The notes: a model not told the origin generated them from the letters alone. DNA of 64,000 bases from Nonomuraea solani (GCF_900108335.1 NZ_FNVT01000001.1:1170977-1234976), one strand, 5' to 3'. Counted from the stretch's first letter, positions 25,243 through 36,846 are shown. Numbers and translations are program-made.

Positions 25243-26811
25243 ATGATGGACGTCTCGTTCGGCACGATCTGGGAGGCCGTCGCCCGCCGGCTGCCCGGCG
25301 CCGTGGCCATCTCCGAGCCCGGCCGCGACCACACGTACGCGGAGTTCGACGACCGCGCCGCCCGGCTGGCCACGGCGCTGGTGCGGGCCGGGGTCGGACC
25401 GGGCGACAAGGTGGCCTGCTACCTGTACAACGGCGCTGCCTACCTGGAAACCGTGTTCGCCGCTTTCAAGATCGGCGCGGTGCCGGTCAACGCCAACTAC
25501 CGCTACACGGGACACGAACTGTCCGCACTTCTGCGGGACGCCGACGCCGCCGCGATCGTCCACAGCCCGGAACTGGCCGCGAACGTCGCCCACGCCGCGG
25601 AGACGGTGGCCACGCTGCGCCTCGTCCTCCAGACCGGGCGGCCCCTCGGCACGCCGCCCCGGCCCGCCGGACCACGGCCGGGCTCCGACCGGCTGTTCAT
25701 GTACACCGGAGGCACCACGGGCCGGCCCAAGGGCGTCATCTGGCGGCAGGCCGACCTCCTGCACGCGCTGACGGTGCCCATCTTCCGGCCGCTCGGCGTA
25801 CCGGAACTGCCGTCGACGCTGGACGAGGCCGTCGAACTCGCGGTGACCGCGCGCACGGAAGGGCGGGCGCCGGCGACGCTGCCGGTGGTGCCGCTCATGC
25901 ACGGCACCGGACTGTTCAACTCGATGGGCGCGCTGCTGGTCGGCGGCCGGGTCATCACCACCCGCCCGGGACGGCTCGATCCGCGGCACGTGTGGGAGAC
26001 CGTGGCCCGGCAGCGGGCGGGCATGATCATCGTGGCCGGTGACGCGGTCTGCCGCCCCCTCGTCGACGAACTGGCCGCCGCCGAGCGGGACGGCCGCCCG
26101 TACGATCTCGGCTCCCTCACCTCGATCCTCTCCTCGGGCACGGTCCTCAGCGACGGGCTCAAGCGCGCCCTGCACGAACGCGCCGCCATCACGATCGTGG
26201 ACGCGCTCGCCGCCAGCGAGGGCGGCCCCTTCGCCTTCGCCATCACCGCCTCGGCCGGCGACCTGCCCTCCCGCTTCCGCCCGGCGCCCGCCACCAAGGT
26301 CATCGCCGCGGACGACACGGAGGTCGTCCCGGGCAGCGGGGAACACGGCCTGCTCGCCTACTCGGGCCCGATCCCGCTCGGCTACCACAAGGACCCGGTC
26401 AAAACCGGGACCACGTTCCGCGTCATCGGCGGCGTCCGGTACGCCATCCCCGGCGACCTGGCGCAGGTCGAGGCGGACGGCGCCATCCGCTTCCTCGGCC
26501 GCGGCTCCGGGGTCGTCAACACCGGCGGGGAGAAGGTGTACCCGCAGGAGGTCGAGAACGCCCTGCTCACCCACCCCGGCGTCACCGACTGCGTCGTGGT
26601 GGGCCTGCCGGACGAGACCTGGGGCGAGCGCGTCGCCGCGGTGGTCGCCACCCGGGATCCGGCCCTGACCGAGCGCACACTCCAGGACTGGGTACGCCCC
26701 ACCCTGGCCGGCTACAAGATCCCCCGCCGCATCGTGCTGCTCCCCGCCCTGCCCCGGACCCCCACCGGCAAGCTGGAGATCGCCTGGGCCAGGCGCGCCG
26801 CCGAGGAGTGA
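25243..26811 (+). CDS. acyl-CoA synthetase (AMP-forming, ANL family)
   Basis: 522 aa. ANL motifs in order: A3 FMYTGGTTGRPKGVIWR, A4-like VVPLMHGTGLFNSMGALL, A5 region ITIVDALAASEGGP, A7 YAIPGDLAQVEADG, A8 GRGSGVVNTGGEKVYPQEVE, and A10 RTPTGKLE with the catalytic Lys. A5 reads AASEGG instead of the usual YGxTE, a shift shared by fatty-acid CoA ligases of the FadD-like branch. It should adenylate a medium or long acid. It is divergent from iclR (24254), and likely regulated by it. Confidence 0.93.
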   Translation: MMDVSFGTIWEAVARRLPGAVAISEPGRDHTYAEFDDRAARLATALVRAGVGPGDKVACYLYNGAAYLETVFAAFKIGAVPVNANYRYTGHELSALLRDADAAAIVHSPELAANVAHAAETVATLRLVLQTGRPLGTPPRPAGPRPGSDRLFMYTGGTTGRPKGVIWRQADLLHALTVPIFRPLGVPELPSTLDEAVELAVTARTEGRAPATLPVVPLMHGTGLFNSMGALLVGGRVITTRPGRLDPRHVWETVARQRAGMIIVAGDAVCRPLVDELAAAERDGRPYDLGSLTSILSSGTVLSDGLKRALHERAAITIVDALAASEGGPFAFAITASAGDLPSRFRPAPATKVIAADDTEVVPGSGEHGLLAYSGPIPLGYHKDPVKTGTTFRVIGGVRYAIPGDLAQVEADGAIRFLGRGSGVVNTGGEKVYPQEVENALLTHPGVTDCVVVGLPDETWGERVAAVVATRDPALTERTLQDWVRPTLAGYKIPRRIVLLPALPRTPTGKLEIAWARRAAEE

Positions 26812-27020
26812 GGGCGTCAGCGGGGGATCATGGCCCACCGCCGGCCCCCTGGCCCGGTTCCGGGGCGAAGACCTGGGACATGACATCGCCGCCCTGTCGG
26901 CCGAGGCCGAGCGACCGAGTGCCCGCGCCGGGCCACCGATCCCCCGGGTGTGCCGACGGAGGGACACCCCCGGGCCGTACGCTGGTGCCGCTCATGATCG
27001 TTCGACCGCGAGGAAAACGC

Positions 27021-27923
27021 ATGCCCGCACCGGAAATCAATCGCCGCCGGCTTCTGACCTCGGCGGCGGCCGCCGCCGGCGGCCTGGCCCTGGCCCCCAG
27101 CGCGGCGCACGCCGAAGCCTTAGCCGCCCGCCGCGCCGCCCCGACGTGGGAGAACCTCATCGAGAAGTCCTCCTTCGGCAGCACCACGGCGTTCAACCAG
27201 AGCTGGAACCACCTCTACCCCTGGGACGGCGGCGCCGACACCCACAACGGCGCCGCCAAGATGCACTCCAGCCAGATCTCCCTCTCCCAAGGCGTGCTGA
27301 CCCTCACGGCGACCCGGCTGGCCGCCCCGGACGGCACCAGCCCGCACCCGCCGAACGCGCCGCTGTGGTACCGCTCCGGCGCCGTCCACGCCAAGCGGCA
27401 GATCCTCGTCAACGACCAGTTCCCCGAGTACGACATCGAGGGCGAGTTCAGCACCGACACCGGCCTGGGCGTCTGGCCGGCCTTCTGGACCACCGGCACC
27501 TGGCCGGCCTGGCCCCCGGAGACCGACATCCTGGAATATGTCGGCAACTCCACCAACCTCTTCAACACCTGGAACAAGACCTCCACCGGCGAGACGGGCG
27601 AGGAGCCGACGACGGACGGCTTCGTCACGCGGACGAAGGTCCCCGTCGCGACCCCCGGCGAGTGGCACAGGTACCGCGTCTGGCTGTACAAAGAGGGCAA
27701 CGACGTCATGATCGACTACTACTTCGATGACTACGTGGCGACCCATCGGGGGAAGGACTGGGCCGGCATCCCGCAGTGGCTCATCATCAACCTGCAGATG
27801 GGCTCCTGGTCCTCCGAGATCGAGCCCGGCGGTGCCGGCTGGGCCGAGCAGCGGCCGGGCCCCGACGGCGACACGCACCTCCGCGCCCGCAACGTGTGGG
27901 TCGGCCGTACCCGCGCCTGGTAG
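27021..27923 (+). CDS. secreted GH16-type endoglycosidase
   Basis: ATG at 27021 with GAGGAAAA upstream, 300 aa. A Tat leader (NRRRLLTSAAAAAGGLALAP) leads to a single GH16 jelly-roll. The catalytic box is E-T-D-I-L-E (PPETDILEYVG), with the two Glu as nucleophile and acid/base. Upstream YDIEGEFSTDTGLGVWPAFW and downstream PGEWHRYRVWLY and IINLQMGSW match the fold. A beta-1,3-glucan or related polymer is the usual substrate. No carbohydrate-binding module is attached. Confidence 0.9.
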   Translation: MPAPEINRRRLLTSAAAAAGGLALAPSAAHAEALAARRAAPTWENLIEKSSFGSTTAFNQSWNHLYPWDGGADTHNGAAKMHSSQISLSQGVLTLTATRLAAPDGTSPHPPNAPLWYRSGAVHAKRQILVNDQFPEYDIEGEFSTDTGLGVWPAFWTTGTWPAWPPETDILEYVGNSTNLFNTWNKTSTGETGEEPTTDGFVTRTKVPVATPGEWHRYRVWLYKEGNDVMIDYYFDDYVATHRGKDWAGIPQWLIINLQMGSWSSEIEPGGAGWAEQRPGPDGDTHLRARNVWVGRTRAW

Positions 27924-27926
27924 AGG

Positions 27927-28445
27927 CTAGAAGCTGCCGCCCCCTCCGCCGAAGTCGCCGCCTGCCGCGTCCGGCGAGGACCAGCCGCCCGTGCCCTGCC
28001 CGCGCAGCGAGCCCTTCTCCTTGGACGGGCCCGCGAACTGCCTTCTGAGCCTGTCGTCGGACATGCCGCGCACACCGTCGAGGGCGATCCGGATCGTCGC
28101 CGGTTGACGCTCCTTGGTCCGCTCCTCCAGCAGGGCCCTGCCCTCGGCGGTGGGGCGCGGCGCGCTCCACGGCCACCTTCGGGCGGCGAGCCGGCGGGCC
28201 AGCAGGTCGGCCTCCACGGCCACGACGACCTCGTGCGCGGCCAGGGCGTCGAGCGCCTCCATGAGGGTCGAGCGCTGGGCCAGCGCGGCCTCCTGGAGCG
28301 GGTCGTCCGCCGTGGCCCCGGTGACGGCATAGAGCCTGCCGTTGTGCGTCAGCTTCAGCCGCCCGTCGATGAGCATCGGTGCCAGCGCCGCCAGGGCGAC
28401 CCGGCGACGTCCCCCGCTGAGATAGGCCAGTTCATTACGTTGCAT
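27927..28445 (-). CDS. TIGR04222-like protein with Gly-rich tail
   Basis: 172 aa. It starts MQRNELAYLSGGRRRVALAA, which matches the start of the cytosolic part of TIGR04222 membrane proteins (xxELAYLxGGxxRVxxxAL). It ends in GGDFGGGGGSF, like their low-complexity tail. The transmembrane part of that family is absent, so this is a soluble short version. Function is unknown. Confidence 0.65.
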   Translation of the reverse strand: MQRNELAYLSGGRRRVALAALAPMLIDGRLKLTHNGRLYAVTGATADDPLQEAALAQRSTLMEALDALAAHEVVVAVEADLLARRLAARRWPWSAPRPTAEGRALLEERTKERQPATIRIALDGVRGMSDDRLRRQFAGPSKEKGSLRGQGTGGWSSPDAAGGDFGGGGGSF

Positions 28446-28586
28446 CGCATCCCCCGCGAAAACCGTACGAACCTTGGTGAACTGGCATTTTGCTTCGTGA
28501 TCGTCGCGCGAATCAAGGCGTACGTTGGCAGAATGACCCGAAGCCGGGCGGTGCCACCGCTCCGGCGTCGGGGCGTCGAGGATCTG

Positions 28587-28967
28587 TCAGGGGTTGCCGG
28601 ACGGGCAGACGGGAGAGGTGCGGAATTCGACGGACGCGCCGGTGGCGTCGGAGATCACCGAGCGGATGCCGACCGGGAAGCCGGGCTGGCAGCCGATGCT
28701 CACGAACGTCCTGTCGTTGAACGCCGGAATGTTGCCGCCGTTGACGAACCAGCGGATGGCGACCGGCGCGACCGCGCCGCTGAAGGCGACCGAGCAGAGG
28801 AGCCGCCGCGCGAGCCCTTCACAGCCGCCCCCGGTGAGGGTCAGGGCCATCGAGGCCGTCGAGCCGGCCGTCGCGGCCGACGCGGAGGAGGTGGTGAGTG
28901 CCGCCGGCAGCATCAGCAGCCCGGATGCCAGCACGGCCGGTAGGGCGAGTTTGTATGACTTGCGCAT
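28587..28967 (-). CDS. small secreted protein of unknown function
   Basis: ATG at 28967 with AAAAGGAG upstream, 126 aa. A signal peptide (YKLALPAVLASGLLMLP...ASAA) precedes a mature part with four Cys (GGCEG, LLCSV, IGCQP, SPVCP), probably two disulfides. The repeated feel of VAFSGAVAPVAIRWFVNGG suggests an Ig-like or beta-sandwich fold. No family is recognised. Confidence 0.7.
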   Translation of the reverse strand: MRKSYKLALPAVLASGLLMLPAALTTSSASAATAGSTASMALTLTGGGCEGLARRLLCSVAFSGAVAPVAIRWFVNGGNIPAFNDRTFVSIGCQPGFPVGIRSVISDATGASVEFRTSPVCPSGNP

Positions 28968-29055
28968 TCCTGTCTCCTTTTGGGTGATGAAGGAATCCAC
29001 CCACTGCTTCGCTCGCGGGATGCCCCCGGATGAACGCGCAGCCGTAGGAACGCGA

Positions 29056-29091
29056 ACGTCCAGGCCGGTCACCACGGACCGGCCTGGACGT
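29056..29091 (-). terminator. katG terminator
   Basis: A perfect 15-bp stem with a 6-nt loop (29056-29070 / 29077-29091) begins 11 bp after the katG stop on the minus strand. Confidence 0.75.
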
Positions 29092-29101
29092 CGAAACAGG
29101 A

Positions 29102-31345
<2,244 letters not shown>

Positions 31346-31361
31346 CTAGGAGAAACGGTGC

Positions 31362-31799
31362 TCAGGTACGGCGAGCGGCGGAGCAGTCAGGACACAGGCC
31401 CCAGTAGGTGACCTCGGCCTCGTCGATGGCGAAGCCGTGGTCATCGGCCGCGGTGAGGCAGGGCGCGTGGCCGACCGCGCAGTCGACATCGGCGACCGAC
31501 CCGCACGATCGGCACACGATGTGATGGTGGTTGTCGCCCACGCGTCCTTCGAAACGGGCCGAGCTGCCGGCCGGTTCGATGCGGCGGACGAGGCCCGCCG
31601 CGGTGAGTGCGTGGAGTGCCTCGTACACGGCCTGCAGGGAGATGTGGCCCACACGTTCGCGCACTCCGGAGGCGATCGCCTCGGCATCGAGATGATCACC
31701 CTCCCGGACGGTTTCGAGCAGCGCGACACGAGCGGCAGTCACCCGCAGGCCTGCCCCGCGCAACTCCTCGGCGATGGTCGGAGCCTTGGACGCGGTCAT
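31362..31799 (-). CDS. furA: Fur-family peroxide-sensing repressor of katG
   Basis: 145 aa from the ATG at 31799 (weak SD AGGTGTGG). The winged helix reads LRVTAARVALLETVREGDH, ISLQAVYEALHALTAAGLV. Metal sites are the HHH run in GDNHHHIVCRSCG and the two CxxC pairs (C-R-S-C, C-P-D-C) for structural zinc. It represses its own operon and katG and is released by metal-catalysed oxidation in FurA/PerR relatives. Operator-like repeats are at 31831-31858. Confidence 0.92.
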   Translation of the reverse strand: MTASKAPTIAEELRGAGLRVTAARVALLETVREGDHLDAEAIASGVRERVGHISLQAVYEALHALTAAGLVRRIEPAGSSARFEGRVGDNHHHIVCRSCGSVADVDCAVGHAPCLTAADDHGFAIDEAEVTYWGLCPDCSAARRT

Positions 31800-31830
31800 G
31801 GCGCCACACCTACCTACGTAAACACGAACG

Positions 31831-31858
31831 ATACAAGATAACGAATCATCCAAGATAA
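31831..31858 (-). promoter_or_regulatory. FurA operator: two direct repeats in an AT-rich promoter
   Basis: ATACAAGATAA (31831-31841) and ATCCAAGATAA (31848-31858), 10 of 11 identical and 17 bp apart. On the coding strand they read TTATCTTG(T/G)AT. They lie 33-60 bp before the furA ATG in an unusually AT-rich stretch. Confidence 0.7.
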
Positions 31859-31997
31859 GCTTCATGAACGCAACCCCGCCGCGCCGGGCGTTGTCATGAT
31901 CTTGTCAGTCGATCTGTTACCGCATGTTGCGATCATCGAGACAGGGCTGAACCACGATGGGGCCGCACGGAATCGCCGCGACGTGTAGGAGGCCGAG

Positions 31998-34877
31998 ATG
32001 GAGTTCCGCGTCCTGGGGCCGGTGGAGGTCCGGCGTGACGGGAATGCGGTGCCGGTCGTGGGCGAGAAGCAGCGCACGCTGCTCGCGCTGCTCGTCCTCC
32101 GCGCCGGTCAGGTGGTGCCGCACGACGAGCTGCTGCACGCGCTCTGGGGCGACGACCCGCCGGGCGCGGGGCGCCGGGCCCTGCACAACCACGTGTGGTC
32201 CCTGCGCCGCCTCCTCGCCGACGACGTCTCCCTGGCCACCAGCTCCGGCGGCTACGCGCTGAACGTCCCGCCGGGCGGCTCGGACCTGGCGCGGTTCACG
32301 GCCGAGGTCGCCGCCGCCGACGCCGCGCGGGCCGGCGGCGACCTGCCGGCGGCCGCCGGACGGCTGCGCGCCGCGCTCGCGCTGTGGCGGGGTCCGGCGC
32401 TGGCGGGCACCCGGCTGGAGTTCCAGAACGCGGAGGGCTACACGCTGGAGGAGCTGCGCCTGTCGGCCCTCACCGGCCGCATCGACGCGGACCTGGCGCT
32501 GGGCCGGCACGCGGACCTGGTCGGCGAGCTGCGGCAGCTCGTCACCGTCGAGCCCCTGCGCGAACGCCTCCGCGCCCAGCTCATGCTGGCGCTGCACCGC
32601 GACGGACGGCGCGCGGACGCGCTGGAGCAGTATCGCCTGACGCGCCGGTGCTTCCGCGACGAGCTCGGCCTGGAGCCCGGCGACGAGCTCAAACGCCTGC
32701 ACCAGGCCATCCTGGCCGGCGACCCTGACCTCCTTCCCGATCCGGTACGGCCCCGCGAAGCGGATCTCGTGCCCCGGCAGCTCCCGGCCGACGTCGCCCG
32801 CTTCACCGGCCGCGCGCACCACCTCTCCGTCCTCGACGCCCTCCTGACCGGCGACGGGGGCGCGTTGGTGATCACCGCGATCGCGGGCACGGGTGGCGTC
32901 GGCAAGACCGCCCTGGCCGTCCACTGGGGCCATCTGCGGGCCGATCACTTCCCCGACGGCCACCTCTACCTGGACCTGCACGGCTACTCCCGCAGCGCCC
33001 CGGTCACCCCCGCTCAGGCGCTGTGGCAGCTCCTGCGCGGGCTCGGCGTCCCGCCGGAGTCGATCCCCGTCGACGTGGACGAGCGCGCGGTCCTCTACCG
33101 CTCGGCCGTCGCGGGGCGGCGCATGCTGATCGTGCTGGACAACGCGGCCGCCGCCGACCAGGTACGGCCCCTGCTGCCCGGCACCTCGCCGAGCCGGGTG
33201 CTGATCACCAGCAGGGACTCGTTGCGCGGCCTCACCGCCACCCACGGCGTCGACGTCATCGCCCTGGATCTGCTCACCCCTTCGGAGGCCGAAGCGCTGC
33301 TGCGCGCGTTCCTCGACAAGGACCTGGACGGGATCGGCGAACTGGCCGCTCTGTGCGGATATCTGCCGCTCGCCCTGCGCCTGGCCGCGGCGCACCTTCG
33401 CGGGGCGGGCACGCCGGTGGGGGAGCAGGTGGCGCGATTACGCGCGGGCGACCTGCTGGAGGCCCTCGACTTCGCCGAAGATCCCCACATCGGGGTACGC
33501 GCCACGTTCGCCCTGTCCTACCAGGCCCTGCCCGAGCCCGTACGGGCCACGTTCCGCCTCATGGGCCTGCACCCCGGGCGAGACGTCAGCCTCGACGCGC
33601 TGGCCGCCATGTCGGGACAGGGTTTCGAGGCCACGCGCGAGTGCGTCGAGGCCCTCGTCCGCGCCCACCTGGTGAGCCGCGCCGAGCGGCGGGTCAGCAT
33701 GCACGACCTCATCCGCGAGTACGCCAGAGAGCTCGCGAAGGCCGAAGGCGAGCGGCCGGAGGTGTGGGAGCGCCTGCTCGGCTGGCACACGCACACGGCC
33801 CGCGCCGCCATGGCCCACGTCGATCCGGACGCCCTGCTGCTGACGCCGACCGTGCCCGGCCCGGCGGGCGGGGCGCGGCGGTTCGCCGACCGGGACGCCG
33901 CCATGGCCTGGCTCAACGGCGAACGCCACAACACCGTCGCCCTGGTCGTCCACGCCGCCGGGCACGGGTGGCCGGTCCACGCCTGGCAGCTCGCCTATGT
34001 CACGGCGTACTACTTCTACCTGGGCCGGCACGTCGACGACTGGCTCGCCACCCACCGCCCGGCCCTGGAGGCCGTACAGGGGCTGGGCGACCTCGGCGGC
34101 GAGACGATGATCCTGACCACCCTGGGTCACGCCCTCATGGAGGCCGACCAGTACGGCCCGTTCCTGGAGTGCCAGCGCAGGGCGGTGGAGCTGGCCGCGG
34201 CCACGAACGACCGGCGCATGCGGGCCGAGGCGCAGAACTACGTGGCGTTCGGCCTGTTCAGAACCGGCGAGCTGGTCGCCGCCCTCGACGCGAACGACGA
34301 GGCGCAGGCCCTGTACCGGGAACTCGGCGACCGCCCAGGAGAGCTCGCCACCATCTACCTGGCCGGCCAGATCCACGTCCGGCTGGGCGAGGGGCACCGG
34401 GCGCTGGCGTACCTGGACGAGAGCCTGGACTGGATGCGGCGGCGCGGCGGCCGGCGTCACGATGAGGCGTTCGCCCTGTTCGAGGTGTGCATGGCCCGGC
34501 TCGGCCTGGGCCAGGTGCCCGCCGCCAGGGAGGCCGCGGAACAGGGCCTGGCCATCGCCCGCGACCTCGCCGACCCCATGCTCGAAGCCCAGGCCCTCCA
34601 CCACCTCGGCCAGGTCGCCGTCCGCCAGGAACTGCCGCTGGAGGCGCTCCGGCTCCAGGAGGAGGCCCTGGTCCATGCCCGGCGGCTGCCGGGGCGGATG
34701 ACGGAGTGCATGGTGCTCAACGGGCTGGGGCGGACGTATGAGGCGTGCGGCGAGCCCGGCGAGGCCACGGCACATTTCCGTGCGGCGCTGGAGATCGCTC
34801 TGCGGATCAACGATCCGTACGAGCTGGCGGCCGCTCGCGCGGGACTTCGCGTGGACCGCAAGCCGAACGCGAGCTGA
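31998..34877 (+). CDS. AfsR/SARP-family regulator (BTAD, NB-ARC, TPR)
   Basis: 959 aa. The N-terminal OmpR-like winged helix (MEFRVLGPVEVRRDG, EKQRTLLALLVL) is followed by the BTAD all-helical domain (about 95-245). NB-ARC comes next, with Walker A GTGGVGKT at 297-304, RMLIVLDNAA as Walker B and LCGYLPLALRLAAAHL (GLPL-type). TPR repeats run from about 690 to the end. Such proteins activate secondary-metabolite or developmental genes after ATP-dependent assembly. No biosynthetic cluster is adjacent, so the target is unknown. It is monocistronic. Confidence 0.95.
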   Translation: MEFRVLGPVEVRRDGNAVPVVGEKQRTLLALLVLRAGQVVPHDELLHALWGDDPPGAGRRALHNHVWSLRRLLADDVSLATSSGGYALNVPPGGSDLARFTAEVAAADAARAGGDLPAAAGRLRAALALWRGPALAGTRLEFQNAEGYTLEELRLSALTGRIDADLALGRHADLVGELRQLVTVEPLRERLRAQLMLALHRDGRRADALEQYRLTRRCFRDELGLEPGDELKRLHQAILAGDPDLLPDPVRPREADLVPRQLPADVARFTGRAHHLSVLDALLTGDGGALVITAIAGTGGVGKTALAVHWGHLRADHFPDGHLYLDLHGYSRSAPVTPAQALWQLLRGLGVPPESIPVDVDERAVLYRSAVAGRRMLIVLDNAAAADQVRPLLPGTSPSRVLITSRDSLRGLTATHGVDVIALDLLTPSEAEALLRAFLDKDLDGIGELAALCGYLPLALRLAAAHLRGAGTPVGEQVARLRAGDLLEALDFAEDPHIGVRATFALSYQALPEPVRATFRLMGLHPGRDVSLDALAAMSGQGFEATRECVEALVRAHLVSRAERRVSMHDLIREYARELAKAEGERPEVWERLLGWHTHTARAAMAHVDPDALLLTPTVPGPAGGARRFADRDAAMAWLNGERHNTVALVVHAAGHGWPVHAWQLAYVTAYYFYLGRHVDDWLATHRPALEAVQGLGDLGGETMILTTLGHALMEADQYGPFLECQRRAVELAAATNDRRMRAEAQNYVAFGLFRTGELVAALDANDEAQALYRELGDRPGELATIYLAGQIHVRLGEGHRALAYLDESLDWMRRRGGRRHDEAFALFEVCMARLGLGQVPAAREAAEQGLAIARDLADPMLEAQALHHLGQVAVRQELPLEALRLQEEALVHARRLPGRMTECMVLNGLGRTYEACGEPGEATAHFRAALEIALRINDPYELAAARAGLRVDRKPNAS

Positions 34878-34974
34878 ACCGCCGACGGGCGCAAGCCATG
34901 TTGCTTTTTTGCGCAATTTCGTCTGCTCGACATCTTATGGTTCGGCCATCCGTCCTACCCGAAGGGCCATCCCC

Positions 34975-35055
34975 ATGAGAGCTCTGCTTGCCGCCCTTGC
35001 GTCAGTCATCGTCGCGCCGCCAACGTGACCGACGGCGACCAGGCCACCTATGGGT
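34975..35055 (+). pseudogene. secreted-protein leader remnant (possible trypsin-like protease)
   Basis: The ATG at 34975 gives a 17-aa signal-like piece (MRALLAALASVIVAPPT) that stops at TGA 35026. In another frame the next bases read AANVTDGDQATYG and then TAG. Leader plus AAN-V-x-D-G is reminiscent of the start of secreted trypsin-like proteases. The rest of the gene is absent. The region 34878-35132 otherwise holds no gene. Confidence 0.3.
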
Positions 35056-35132
35056 AGTCGGCCGGCGACATAGTCAGGGAGCCGGGGCCGGGCGTGCGGC
35101 TTCGGTGTCCTCAGGAGCCGCACGCCCGGCGG

Positions 35133-36704
35133 TCATGCGACCGTGGTCGCCGGGGTCAGCCGGTCCTGTTCCATGGCCAGCCGGTCCCTCGTCGCCCCGA
35201 AGGTCTCCGCCGGATGCGCGGCGAGGCGGGCGGCGACCGCGCACAGCCTCAGGGGCAGGCCGCCGCAGAGCAGCACCACCTCCCGTGCGGCCTGCGGCTC
35301 GGCGTCGACGCGCGCCGGCCCCACCAGGCGGGCCAGCAGCAGGTACGCGTCCGCCGCCGGCAGCCTGCCGAGCCGGCTCTGGTGGGCGGCGGCCAGCGGC
35401 ACCAGCGAGCGGCGGCACGTGACGATGACGCCGCAGCCGAGCCCGCCGGGAATGAGCGGCCGTACCTGGTCGGCGTCGTGGGCGTTGTCCAGGACGACGA
35501 GCACCCGCCGGTCGTAGAGCGCCGACCGGAAGCGTGCCGCCGCCTCGTCCACCGAGCCGGGGATGGCCGGGCCGGCGAATCCGCACGAGCGCAGGAAACG
35601 GCCGAGCACGTCGAGCGGGCGCAGCGGCCGCAGCCCGGGCGTGGCGCCGTGCAGGTCCACGTAGAGCTGCCCGTCGGGGAAGTGGCCGGCGATCTGGTGG
35701 GCGGCGTGGACGGCCAGGGCGGACTTGCCGACGCCACCCGTACCGACGATCGCGACGAACGGGCGGGGCCGGCCGGAGGTCAGGTGCGTGCGCAGCCGTC
35801 CCAGCTCGGCCGCGCGCCCGGTGAAGGCCCCGGCGCCGGCGGGCAGCTCGGCGGGCATCGGCACACCCCCGCCCGCCGGTCCCACCTGCGGCGGCACGTC
35901 GAGCGGCCGTGCCGCCTTTGGCGTCGCGTCCCGGGGTGGGAGGTGCCGGGAGTCTCCGAGGGGGACGTGCCGGCGGGCCTGCTGGATCTCCGAGCCGGGT
36001 TCGACGCCGAGCTCCTCGGACAACGTCCGGCGGGCCGCGGCGTACGTCTCCAGCGCCTCGGCCGGCCGCCCCGTCTGCGCATGCGCCCGGATCAACTGGG
36101 CCCAGAACCGTTCGTACGTCGGATGCGCCACCACGGCCGTCTCCAGATCGGCGATCACCCCGGCGGCCCCGCCGAGACCGATCTCCGCCTCGAACCAGCG
36201 CTCCTGCGTCCGCGTGTGCTCCCGCTCCAGAACCGGAACAACGTCCCGCTGCAGCGACTCGGAGTCCACGTCCGCCAGCGCGGGCCCCCGCCACAACCCC
36301 AGCGCCTCCCGCAGCAACCGCGCCTCCCGTACGGCGTCGCCCCGCCCCCGCGCCCCCGCGGCCAGCGTGGTGAGGTGCCGGAAACGCAGGATGTCGAGCG
36401 TCTCCTCGCTGGCCGGCACCGCGTACCCCAGGTCGCGCCTGGTGATCAGCCCTCCTCCCTCGCCCAGGCTGCGGCGCAGCCGGGACATGTGCGTGTGCAG
36501 GGAGGCGAGCACGTCCATCGGGAGCTCGCTCTCCCAGATCCGGTCCATCAGCTCGTTCTTCGTCACGAGCTGGTTGGCCCGGAGCAGCAACGTGGCCAGC
36601 GCGATGCGCTGCTTGCACGATGTGATGATGATCGGAGAGTGGTCCCTGGTGACCTCCAGGTGGCCGAGCACCCCGAAACGTAAGCCAGCCCCCATACCTA
36701 GCAT
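35133..36704 (-). CDS. SARP regulator truncated inside NB-ARC
   Basis: 523 aa. The winged helix (FGVLGHLEVTRDHSP, KQRIALATLLLRANQ) and BTAD (about 95-250) are complete. The ATPase starts at GAFTGRAAELGRL and has Walker A GTGGVGKS and RRVLVVLDNAHD as Walker B. It ends soon after LCGGLPLRLCAVAARLAAHP, where other AfsR proteins continue with a winged helix and TPRs. No continuation in another frame was found downstream, so it is either an evolved short form or an old truncation. It lies tail to tail with the full-length SARP at 31998. Confidence 0.9.
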   Translation of the reverse strand: MLGMGAGLRFGVLGHLEVTRDHSPIIITSCKQRIALATLLLRANQLVTKNELMDRIWESELPMDVLASLHTHMSRLRRSLGEGGGLITRRDLGYAVPASEETLDILRFRHLTTLAAGARGRGDAVREARLLREALGLWRGPALADVDSESLQRDVVPVLEREHTRTQERWFEAEIGLGGAAGVIADLETAVVAHPTYERFWAQLIRAHAQTGRPAEALETYAAARRTLSEELGVEPGSEIQQARRHVPLGDSRHLPPRDATPKAARPLDVPPQVGPAGGGVPMPAELPAGAGAFTGRAAELGRLRTHLTSGRPRPFVAIVGTGGVGKSALAVHAAHQIAGHFPDGQLYVDLHGATPGLRPLRPLDVLGRFLRSCGFAGPAIPGSVDEAAARFRSALYDRRVLVVLDNAHDADQVRPLIPGGLGCGVIVTCRRSLVPLAAAHQSRLGRLPAADAYLLLARLVGPARVDAEPQAAREVVLLCGGLPLRLCAVAARLAAHPAETFGATRDRLAMEQDRLTPATTVA

Positions 36705-36799
36705 GAACCGCCAATCTCGTCAGGGCCGGCGAAAGACGCCGGCCTGTGAAGGGCAGCAGGGGGAGCATAAACTGGCGTAGGCGGGATGTGTCAACCCGT

Positions 36800-36827
36800 G
36801 TTTGAGGAGAAAGAGATCTGCTCAAAC
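36800..36827. promoter_or_regulatory. inverted repeat operator before the XRE gene
   Basis: GTTTGAG (36800-36806) and CTCAAAC (36821-36827), perfect 7-bp arms separated by 14 bp, 20 bp before the XRE GTG start. Spacing of about two helical turns suits a dimeric XRE repressor, so autoregulation is likely. Confidence 0.55.
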
Positions 36828-36846
36828 AACAGTTGGGAGGTGCGAG

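Noticed and set aside
31800..31865. Longer furA start with 22 extra residues
   Set aside because: The extension runs through the FurA box repeats and promoter, and no SD precedes it; the ATG at 31799 matches the family start.
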